Assembly: GCA_011391285.1 (NCBI GenBank)
Contig: JAABQU010000071.1
Coordinates: forward strand, 1 to 5,263
DNA: 5,263 nt
Direction: 5' to 3'
Source: Thiobacillus sp.
GTDB lineage: Bacteria > Pseudomonadota > Gammaproteobacteria > Burkholderiales > Thiobacillaceae
Below, piece after piece: positions 1 through 5,220 of this stretch (the stretch's first letter is position 1; every line of letters starts with the position of its first letter). Below the pieces are notes generated by a model. That model was not told the DNA's origin and made no database searches. It saw only the letters and a list, made by a program, of their open reading frames with translations. The translations under genes were made by a program, and so were the position numbers.

Positions 1-843
1 CCGCTTGCCTCGCGCTGGTATCCGCCGCAGCACCAGGGCACCGCGCTCGGCATCGCCGGCGCCGGCAACTCCGGGACGGTGCTGGCGGCGCTGTTTGCCC
101 CCGGCCTGGCTGCGGCCTACGGCTGGGGCAACGTCTTCGGCATGGCGCTGATCCCGGTGGGCGCGGCCTTCCTGGTCTATAGCCTGTTCGCCAAGGACGC
201 GCCGGACTGTCCGCCGCCCAAGTCGCTGCACCAGTACCTCAACGTGCTGAAGGACAAGGACGCCTGGTGGTTCATGTTCTTCTACTTCTGCACCTTCGGC
301 GGCTTCGTCGGCCTGGCTTCCAGCCTCACCCTGTACTTCAACGACCAGTACGGCATGACGCCGATCGAGGCGGGTTACTTCACCGCTGCCTGCGTGTTCG
401 CCGGCTCGCTGGTGCGGCCCATCGGCGGCGCGCTGGCCGACCGCATCGGCGGCATCCGTACCCTGTTGGTGATGTATGTGCTGGCTTCGGTCTTCATCGC
501 CATCGTCAGCTTCGGCGCTGCCAGCCCCTGGGTGGCTTTGATCTGGTTCATCCTCGGCATGGGTAGCCTCGGCGTCGGCAACGGCGCGGTGTTTCAACTG
601 GTGCCGCAGCGCTTCCGCAAGGAGATCGGCGTGATGACCGGCCTGGTCGGCATGGCCGGCGGCGTGGGCGGCTTCTACCTGGCGTCCAGCCTCGGCTACA
701 TCCGCGGCGCCACCGGTAGCTATCAGATCGGCCTGCTCATTTTCTCGGGCCTGTGCATCGTCGCCCTGATCGGCCTGGCGTCGGTGAAGACGCGCTGGCG
801 CACCACCTGGGGCGCGGCGGCGATTTCCGGCGCGAAGGTTTAG
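1..843 (+). CDS. NarK/NasA-family nitrate/nitrite transporter (MFS, NNP family), C-terminal part, 5' end cut by window
   Basis: This is an inner-membrane porter that moves nitrate and/or nitrite. The frame is open from base 1, so the true start lies outside the window; the first in-window GTG (79) falls inside a conserved motif and is not a start. The visible 280 residues begin just before transmembrane helix 5. They carry both nitrate signatures of the NNP family: GIAGAGNSG at about residues 17-25, and GNGAVFQLVPQRF at about 193-205, followed by the glycine-rich GLVGMAGGVGGFYL at about 214-227. The motif LVRPIGGALADRIGG contains the conserved helix-8 arginine (about residue 139), which in NarK contacts the anion. 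Hydrophobic segments fit the last eight or so of 12 helices. Family members of about 400 aa suggest roughly 120 residues are missing. NarK (respiratory) and NasA (assimilatory) cannot be separated from this part alone. The gene ends one base before a repeat array. Confidence 0.93.
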   Translation, partial: PLASRWYPPQHQGTALGIAGAGNSGTVLAALFAPGLAAAYGWGNVFGMALIPVGAAFLVYSLFAKDAPDCPPPKSLHQYLNVLKDKDAWWFMFFYFCTFGGFVGLASSLTLYFNDQYGMTPIEAGYFTAACVFAGSLVRPIGGALADRIGGIRTLLVMYVLASVFIAIVSFGAASPWVALIWFILGMGSLGVGNGAVFQLVPQRFRKEIGVMTGLVGMAGGVGGFYLASSLGYIRGATGSYQIGLLIFSGLCIVALIGLASVKTRWRTTWGAAAISGAKV

Positions 844-925
844 TCAGGATTCAGGGATCAGGATTCAGGGAAGGAGCGGCGTGGCCGCGCCCTATAATCC
901 CTGACCCCTGACCCCTGACCCCTGA
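844..925. repeat. Imperfect 28-bp inverted repeat built from facing heptamer arrays
   Basis: The left arm (844-871) is two copies of TCAGGATTCAGGGA, which is itself four heptamers of the form TCAGGRW. The right arm (898-925) is TCCCTGA followed by three CCCCTGA heptamers. Pairing the arms base by base gives 23 Watson-Crick pairs out of 28, with the mismatches at heptamer junctions. The 26-base loop (872-897) holds a second small hairpin, GCGGC-GTG-GCCGC, at 876-888. The structure starts at the first base after the transporter stop codon and ends 8 bases before the kinase start. No T-run follows, so it is not a standard intrinsic terminator. It could limit read-through, protect the 3' end of the transporter mRNA, or be a dispersed genomic repeat; the sequence does not decide. 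Confidence 0.85.
893..898 (+). promoter_or_regulatory. Possible sigma-70 -10 box (TATAAT)
   Basis: A perfect TATAAT lies in the loop between the two heptamer arrays, in an otherwise GC-rich stretch. It would start transcription near 905, giving a leader of about 29 bases made of the heptamer repeat before the ATG at 934. No convincing -35 is seen: at 17-bp spacing the hexamer is GAAGGA. There is no TGn extension. It may therefore be a weak, activator-dependent or chance element. Confidence 0.3.
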
Positions 926-931
926 CCCCTG
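899..931. repeat. Heptamer tandem repeat (TGACCCC)n, about 4.7 copies
   Basis: Four exact copies of TGACCCC run from 902 to 929, with partial copies on both sides (CCC at 899-901, TG at 930-931). The array forms the right arm of the larger inverted repeat and reaches to within 3 bases of the ATG of the kinase/phosphatase gene. Exact tandem heptamers can change copy number by slippage; seven is not a multiple of three, but the array lies outside the reading frame, so a change would alter leader length rather than the protein. Confidence 0.9.
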
Positions 932-933
932 CA

Positions 934-2616
934 ATGCCCCTTACCCTCCAATTCGGCTACGCCACCGCAACCGGGCCGCGCGAGCGTAACGAAGACTATG
1001 GCGGTTTCGTCGAGCCGGCCGACGCGCAGCTTGCCGCGACCAAGGGCATGCTCGCGGTGGTCGCCGATGGCGTCTCGGGCGGCGTGCATGGGCGCGAGGC
1101 GGCGGAAACGGCGGTGCGCAATCTGCTCGCCGACTATTACGCCACGCCCGACACCTGGGAAATCCCGCACGCGCTGGGCACCGTGCTGTCGGCGATCAAC
1201 CGCTGGCTCACCGGCCAGACCGCGTCGCGCCACGAAGCCGGGGGCATGGCGACGACGCTCACCGCGCTGGTGCTGCGCGGTCGCCGCTTCCACTACGCGC
1301 ACGTCGGCGACAGCCGCCTGTACCGCCTGCGTGGGGAAGCACTGGAGCAGCTGACCACCGACCACGTCTGGGAAATGCCTGGCATGTCGCATGTGCTGAA
1401 ACGCGCGCTTGGCCTCGACACCCACGTGCTGCCCGATTTCGGTGACGGCGAACTGTTGGCGGGCGATGTGTTTCTGATCGTTTGCGACGGCGTGTGGGAG
1501 CCGCTCGGCCAGCTCGAACTGCATCGTCTTCTGGTGCTGCACGACAGCCCGCAGCGCGCCGCCGCGGCACTGGTCGAAGCTGCGCACGCCCGCGGCGGCC
1601 AGGACAACGCGACCGCCCTGGTGGTGCGCGTGGTCGCCTCAGGCGAGGCCGAGGCGCCGCTGATCGAGGCGCACGAACTGCCCCTGCCGGGCAAGCTGCA
1701 GCCGGGCGCGCGGCTCGACGACTTCATCATCGAAGGTGAGTTGCACAGCGGGCGCGACACCCTGATCTATCGCGCGCGCCACGATAAGACCGGCCAGCGC
1801 TGGGCGCTGAAGACGCTGCAGCCGGTGCTGGCGGGCGATGCCGACGCGGCGTGCCGGCTGCTCGCCGAGGAATGGTTCCTCAAGCGCGTCCACTCGCACT
1901 ACTTTCCCGATGTGCTGACCTTGCCCGGGCGCAATTTTCTCTACTTCGCGGTGCGCCATTTCGAGGGTGCGACGTTGCAGGACAAGCTCGATGCCGGCCA
2001 GCATTTCTCCCCGGTCGAGACCGTCACGCTGGCCATTCGTGTACTGAAGGGGCTGGCCGCGCTGCACCGGCTCGACATCGTCCACCGCGACCTCAAGCCC
2101 GCCAACCTGCACGTCGACGGCGATGGCAAACTGCGCATTCTCGATCTCGGGGTGGCGCGCTGTCCCACGCTCGACGTGCGCGAGGACTACGCCCAGCCCG
2201 GCACCCCCAGCTTCATGGCACCCGAGTTGTTCAGCGGCGCTGAGGCCAACGTGCAGACTGATCTTTACGCTGTCGGTGCGACCCTGTATCACCTGCTTAC
2301 CCGCCGCTATCCCTACGGCGAGATCGAGCCTTTCCAGCATCCCCGTTTCGGCGAGCCGGTTCCGCCGGTCCGCTACCGTCCCGACATGCCGCCCTGGCTT
2401 GAGAATGTTCTGCTCAAGGCGGTCGCCCGCGACCCCGCGCAGCGCTTCGAAACCGCCGAAGAGATGCTGCTCGCGCTGGAGCGCGGCGAAGCCAATCCGC
2501 TGCTGCGCCGCCGCACGCCGCTGATCGAGCGCTCGCCCGCGGGTGCCTGGCCGCTGGTTTCGTTCCTCTCGATCGTCCTGAACCTGCTGTTGTTGTTTCT
2601 GCTGCTGGCGAGTTGA
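934..2616 (+). CDS. Bifunctional PP2C-type Ser/Thr phosphatase / Hanks-type Ser/Thr kinase with C-terminal membrane anchor
   Basis: The 560-residue protein joins two opposing activities. Residues about 1-235 are a PP2C phosphatase with its metal-binding motifs intact: RNED (18-21), VADGVSGGVHG (43-53), HVGDSRLY (123-130), CDG (184-186) and GGQDNAT (221-227). Residues about 262-520 are a protein kinase: ATP-binding K293 in ALK, a likely alpha-C glutamate at 312/313, HRDLKPAN (384-391), DLG (404-406) in place of DFG, APE (429-431) and D443. The glycine loop (GELHSGRD, 268-275) is degenerate. Residues about 539-558 are one hydrophobic helix, so both domains probably face the cytoplasm on a tail anchor. 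The ATG at 934 has no Shine-Dalgarno sequence, and an in-frame TGA at 916 blocks a longer version. Family knowledge: fused phosphatase-kinases of this layout sit next to nasA in pseudomonads. Control of nitrate transport or assimilation is inferred; the substrate is unknown. Confidence 0.93.
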   Translation: MPLTLQFGYATATGPRERNEDYGGFVEPADAQLAATKGMLAVVADGVSGGVHGREAAETAVRNLLADYYATPDTWEIPHALGTVLSAINRWLTGQTASRHEAGGMATTLTALVLRGRRFHYAHVGDSRLYRLRGEALEQLTTDHVWEMPGMSHVLKRALGLDTHVLPDFGDGELLAGDVFLIVCDGVWEPLGQLELHRLLVLHDSPQRAAAALVEAAHARGGQDNATALVVRVVASGEAEAPLIEAHELPLPGKLQPGARLDDFIIEGELHSGRDTLIYRARHDKTGQRWALKTLQPVLAGDADAACRLLAEEWFLKRVHSHYFPDVLTLPGRNFLYFAVRHFEGATLQDKLDAGQHFSPVETVTLAIRVLKGLAALHRLDIVHRDLKPANLHVDGDGKLRILDLGVARCPTLDVREDYAQPGTPSFMAPELFSGAEANVQTDLYAVGATLYHLLTRRYPYGEIEPFQHPRFGEPVPPVRYRPDMPPWLENVLLKAVARDPAQRFETAEEMLLALERGEANPLLRRRTPLIERSPAGAWPLVSFLSIVLNLLLLFLLLAS

Positions 2617-2617
2617 C

Positions 2618-2634
2618 TGCACCAAACGGGGGCG
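2618..2634. promoter_or_regulatory. Weak NtrC-like enhancer candidate
   Basis: TGCACC-N5-GGGGCG is compared with the NtrC site TGCACC-N5-GGTGCA. The left half is exact and the right half matches 4 of 6. Its centre is about 129 bases upstream of the start site predicted from the sigma-54 element, a normal distance for an enhancer. The evidence is one good half-site in a GC-rich region, so chance is a real possibility. Confidence 0.2.
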
Positions 2635-2658
2635 GTCGTCCAAAAGCCGCCTGATTTT
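2631..2658 (+). terminator. Possible weak terminator after the kinase/phosphatase gene
   Basis: GGCGG (2631-2635) can pair with CCGCC (2647-2651), and TGATTTT follows, with the T-run at 2655-2658. The stem is only 5 bp and the loop 11 bases, so termination would be weak. An alternative hairpin, CCAAAA (2640-2645) with TTTTGG (2655-2660), uses the same T-run and excludes the first one. Confidence 0.3.
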
Positions 2659-2696
2659 GGCGCGTCCGGCATCGGATCACGCCGCATCAATATCCG

Positions 2697-2709
2697 CAAC
2701 CAGTTGATT
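2697..2709 (-). promoter_or_regulatory. IHF binding site (exact consensus match)
   Basis: CAACCAGTTGATT fits YAANNNNTTGATW, the reverse complement of the IHF consensus WATCAANNNNTTR, at every specified base. It is centred about 52 bases upstream of the start site predicted from the sigma-54 element at 2729-2744. That is where IHF usually bends DNA to bring an enhancer-bound activator to sigma-54 polymerase. The site also lies between the arms of the inverted repeat CAATATC/GATATTG. Confidence 0.5.
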
Positions 2710-2728
2710 CACATTGATATTGTTGCGC

Positions 2729-2744
2729 TGGCATAGAGGCTGCT
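2729..2744 (+). promoter_or_regulatory. Sigma-54 (RpoN) -24/-12 promoter
   Basis: TGGCATAGAGGCTGCT matches the consensus TGGCACGNNNNTTGCW with the key GG and GC at the required 10-base spacing. The preceding base is C, as preferred (YTGGCA). Differences are T for C and A for G in the -24 half, and C for the first T in the -12 half; all three are transitions. The expected start point is about 2755, giving a leader of about 57 bases before the ATG at 2812. The upstream IHF consensus strengthens the call. It implies that the ATP-grasp/alpha-E operon needs an enhancer-binding activator, perhaps NtrC. Confidence 0.55.
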
Positions 2745-2781
2745 CATTCCAAGACAGGTGTGCCCAAACTTACCAATAAAA

Positions 2782-2792
2782 GCGTGGCACGC
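2782..2792. repeat. Short perfect palindrome in the leader of the ATP-grasp gene
   Basis: GCGTG-G-CACGC is a perfect 5+1+5 dyad, 20 bases upstream of the ATG and inside the predicted transcript. The one-base centre is too short for a full RNA hairpin, so a protein-binding site would be more likely than a structure. In DNA this GC-rich it may also be chance. Confidence 0.3.
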
Positions 2793-2811
2793 GCCGTTCG
2801 GAGACTGGAAG

Positions 2812-4260
2812 ATGAAGATCGATTGCGGAAGCTATCCGCTGATGGGCGGGTTTGACGAGTTGCTCGAAGCACCGGGCAAGCCGCGCAAGGGGGCCGAAGG
2901 CCTGTGCGACTACTTTGCCGAGATGGCGGGCGACGAACTGGAGGCGCGGCATCGCGCGGTGGACGCCGCGATCATGGCGGCGGGGATTACCTTCACCGTG
3001 TACTCCGAGGCCGGCAACATCGACCGCGCCTGGCCGTTCGACGTGGTGCCCCGCATCATCGAAAAAGACGAATGGGATTGCATCGAGGCCGGGCTGAAAC
3101 AGCGCCTGAAGGCACTCAACCGGTTCATCGACGATATCTACCACGAGCAGAAAATAATCCGGGACGGCGTGTTTCCCGCCGAGGTGCTGGCCGATTCGAA
3201 GAATTTCCGCGCGGCCTGCGTCGGGGCCAATCCGCCCTATGGCGTATGGGCGCACATCTGCGGAACCGACCTGGTGCGCGACGGCGACGGCACGGTCTAC
3301 GTGCTGGAAGACAACTTGCGCGTGCCGTCAGGCGTGTCCTACATGCTTGAAAACCGCCAGCTGATGAAGCGGCTGTTTCCCGAGCTGTTCGCGCGCTACG
3401 ACGTGCTGCCGGTCGACAGTTACACCGCACAGCTGTATGACATGCTGGCTGCGCTGTCGCCGCGAACGGACGATCGCCCGGAAATTGCCGTGCTCACCCC
3501 CGGCGTCTACAACTCTGCGTATTTCGAGCATTCCTACCTCGCGCAGCAGATGGGCGCGCATCTGGTCGAGGGCTCCGACCTGGTGGTGCTCGACGACGAC
3601 TGCGTCTACATGAAAACGATCGAGGGCCTGACGCGGCTCGACGTCATCTACCGCCGCGTCGACGACGACTTCATCGACCCCGAAGTGTTCCGCGCCGATT
3701 CCACGCTCGGCGTGCCCGGCCTGATGCGCGCCTGGAAAGCCGGCAAGGTCGGCATCGCCAACGCACCCGGATCGGGGGTGGCCGACGACAAGGTGGTGTA
3801 TGCCTATGTGCCCGACATGATTCGCTACTACCTCGGCGAGGAGGCGATCCTGCCCAACGTGCCGAGCTACCTCTGCATGAACGAGGCCGACCGCGAATAC
3901 GTTCTGGCGAATCTGGATAAATTGGTGGTCAAGCCGGCCAACGAATCCGGCGGCTACGGCATGCTGGTGGGACCGAAATCGACGCCGGAGGAACAGGCGA
4001 CATTCGCCGAACTCATCACGGATAACCCGCGCAACTACATGGCGCAGCCGACGTTGGCCCTGTCGACCGTGCCCACGCTATGCGATGGGGTGATCGAACC
4101 GCGGCATGTCGACTTGCGGCCGTTCATCCTGCAATCGAAAGACCTGTATGTCACCCGCGGCGGTCTTACGCGCGTCGCCCTGCGGCGCGGCTCGCTGGTG
4201 GTGAACTCGTCGCAGGGTGGCGGCAGCAAGGATACTTGGGTTGTGCAGGGGGTGATCTGA
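2812..4260 (+). CDS. Circularly permuted ATP-grasp protein (CP_ATPgrasp, DUF404/DUF407 type), predicted amidoligase
   Basis: The 482-residue cytosolic protein belongs to the circularly permuted ATP-grasp family, thought to form amide or peptide bonds using ATP. Family landmarks are visible in order: GITFTVY (58-64), LEDNLRVPSGVSYMLENR (165-182), TPGVYNSAYFEH (229-240), DVIYRRVDDDF (277-287), GVADDK (322-327), VPDMIRYYLGEE (333-344), LVVKPANESGGYG (371-383, probable nucleotide-binding lysine K374 and loop), RHVDLRPF (431-438) and the terminal NSSQGGGSKDTWV. Length is normal for a complete member. I chose ATG 2812 because GGAG (2800-2803) lies 8 bases upstream; the in-frame GTG at 2758 would add 18 unconserved-looking residues and lies only about 3 bases past the predicted sigma-54 start point. 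The stop overlaps the alpha-E start (TGATG), so the two are co-translated. Substrates and product are unknown; comparative genomics suggests a short peptide or tag. Confidence 0.93.
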   Translation: MKIDCGSYPLMGGFDELLEAPGKPRKGAEGLCDYFAEMAGDELEARHRAVDAAIMAAGITFTVYSEAGNIDRAWPFDVVPRIIEKDEWDCIEAGLKQRLKALNRFIDDIYHEQKIIRDGVFPAEVLADSKNFRAACVGANPPYGVWAHICGTDLVRDGDGTVYVLEDNLRVPSGVSYMLENRQLMKRLFPELFARYDVLPVDSYTAQLYDMLAALSPRTDDRPEIAVLTPGVYNSAYFEHSYLAQQMGAHLVEGSDLVVLDDDCVYMKTIEGLTRLDVIYRRVDDDFIDPEVFRADSTLGVPGLMRAWKAGKVGIANAPGSGVADDKVVYAYVPDMIRYYLGEEAILPNVPSYLCMNEADREYVLANLDKLVVKPANESGGYGMLVGPKSTPEEQATFAELITDNPRNYMAQPTLALSTVPTLCDGVIEPRHVDLRPFILQSKDLYVTRGGLTRVALRRGSLVVNSSQGGGSKDTWVVQGVI

Positions 4261-5216
4261 TGCTGGCTCGTGTTGCTGAAAATCTGTACTGGATGGCGCG
4301 CTATCTCGAACGTGCCGAGGACACCGCGCGCCTGATCAACGCCACCACCATGCTGTTGATGGACATGCCGCGCGGCGCCAGCTTCGGCTGGGAAGACCTG
4401 CTGAAAGTGGTGGGTCTCGACGAGGCCTTCCACCAGCACTACGACGAGGCGAGCGAAAACGCCGTGATGAGCTTTCTCATCCAGGACGAGCGCAACCCGT
4501 CGTCGATCTTCGCCTGCGTGCGCCTTGCGCGCGAGAATACCCGCACCTTCCGCGAGGTGCTGCCGCGCGAATCGTGGGAATGGGTCAACGAGTTGTATCT
4601 CTACACCAGCACCCATCTCAACCACGCCCTCGACCGCCGCAAGCGCCTCGAGGTGCTGACCGAAATCATCCGCCGCCGCCAGGCCGTGGTCGGCCTGCTT
4701 TCCGGCACCATGAGCCGCGACGAGGGCTTCCAGTTCATGCGGCTGGGGCGCAACGTCGAGCGCGCCGACATGACGACGCGCGTGCTCGACGTCAGCTACG
4801 CCATCAACCTGCCGTACCAGAACAGCCAGTATTACGACCTGATCTGGATGAGCGTGCTGCACGCGCTGTCGGCGCACCAGATGTACCGGCGCCATGTCGG
4901 CGTGCACGCGCGCGGCCACAAGGTGCTGGGTTTCCTGCTCAACGATCTGCAGTTCCCGCGCAGCGTCCGCCACTGCCTGCATGAAATCCAGTTCGCCCTC
5001 GACGAGTTGCCGGGTGCCGAACCGATGCGCCGTCTGCAGGGCATGCTCAATCTGGTGGACCGGGCCGATTATCACGCGCTGGCAGAGAACGGCCTGCACG
5101 AATTCTGCGACGACATCCAGGCGCGGCTGGCCGACCTCAACGCCGTCATCGCCCAGACCTATTTCCGCGCGGCCCATCCGCAAAAGATGACCCAATCCCT
5201 GTTCAGCCTGGTTTGA
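4260..5216 (+). CDS. Alpha-E domain protein (DUF403 family)
   Basis: This is a complete, mostly alpha-helical 318-residue protein of the alpha-E family, the constant partner of the circularly permuted ATP-grasp protein. The N-terminus MLARVAENLYWMARYLERAEDTARL (residues 1-25) is the family hallmark. A second copy of the same signature, LGRNVERADMTTRVL, is at 162-176, suggesting two related helical halves. No signal peptide or membrane segment is seen. The start is ATG 4260, sharing its A with the TGA of the ATP-grasp gene. AGGGGGTGA (4247-4255) is a near-perfect Shine-Dalgarno sequence ending 4 bases before it. A longer open frame to 4080 only overlaps the ATP-grasp gene in another frame and lacks family similarity. 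Biochemical function is not established; a role in presenting a substrate or acting with the ATP-grasp enzyme is inferred from their constant pairing. Confidence 0.93.
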   Translation: MLARVAENLYWMARYLERAEDTARLINATTMLLMDMPRGASFGWEDLLKVVGLDEAFHQHYDEASENAVMSFLIQDERNPSSIFACVRLARENTRTFREVLPRESWEWVNELYLYTSTHLNHALDRRKRLEVLTEIIRRRQAVVGLLSGTMSRDEGFQFMRLGRNVERADMTTRVLDVSYAINLPYQNSQYYDLIWMSVLHALSAHQMYRRHVGVHARGHKVLGFLLNDLQFPRSVRHCLHEIQFALDELPGAEPMRRLQGMLNLVDRADYHALAENGLHEFCDDIQARLADLNAVIAQTYFRAAHPQKMTQSLFSLV

Positions 5217-5220
5217 TCCC

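Larger units (their letters stand above)
2617..2811. other. 195-bp intergenic regulatory region between the nitrate genes and the ATP-grasp operon
   Basis: This is the longest non-coding stretch in the window and is locally AT-richer around 2685-2725. It holds, in order, a weak NtrC-like half-site (2618-2634), a possible weak terminator (2631-2658), an imperfect GC hairpin (2659-2683), an inverted repeat CAATATC/GATATTG (2688-2694 and 2716-2722), an IHF consensus (2697-2709), a sigma-54-type promoter (2729-2744), the palindrome GCGTGGCACGC (2782-2792), and the ribosome binding site GGAG (2800-2803). No ORF here is supported. Confidence 0.75.

Noticed and set aside
844..931. CRISPR array or intrinsic terminator reading of the heptamer region
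   Set aside because: Units are 7 bp with no unique spacers, so it is not a CRISPR. The hairpin is not followed by a T-run, so it is not a standard terminator.
892..1587. Minus-strand open frame of 231 codons opposite the PP2C domain, ending in the heptamer array
   Set aside because: Antisense to conserved PP2C motifs. Its C-terminal GQGSGVRGQGL-like tail is just the heptamer repeat being translated.
1639..2643. Minus-strand open frame of 334 codons opposite the kinase domain
   Set aside because: Antisense to intact kinase motifs; low-complexity, Gln/Arg-rich translation typical of a shadow frame.
2659..2683. Imperfect hairpin GGCG...TCCG-GCAT-CGGA...CGCC
   Set aside because: Short broken stems in GC-rich DNA with no T-run or recognised partner; too weak to call as a separate feature.
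2785..2800. Second sigma-54-like element, TGGCACG followed by GTTCG
   Set aside because: The -24 half is perfect, but the near-invariant GC of the -12 half is TC, and the start point would fall at the ATG itself.
2758..2811. GTG 2758 as start of the ATP-grasp gene
   Set aside because: It has no good ribosome binding site, adds residues before the family's usual N-terminus, and lies about 3 bases after the predicted transcription start. ATG 2812 has GGAG at 8-base spacing.
4080..4259. Upstream extension of the alpha-E frame to 4080
   Set aside because: It lies wholly within the ATP-grasp gene in another frame with an Arg/Ala-rich shadow translation. The family N-terminus begins at ATG 4260, which has a strong Shine-Dalgarno sequence.
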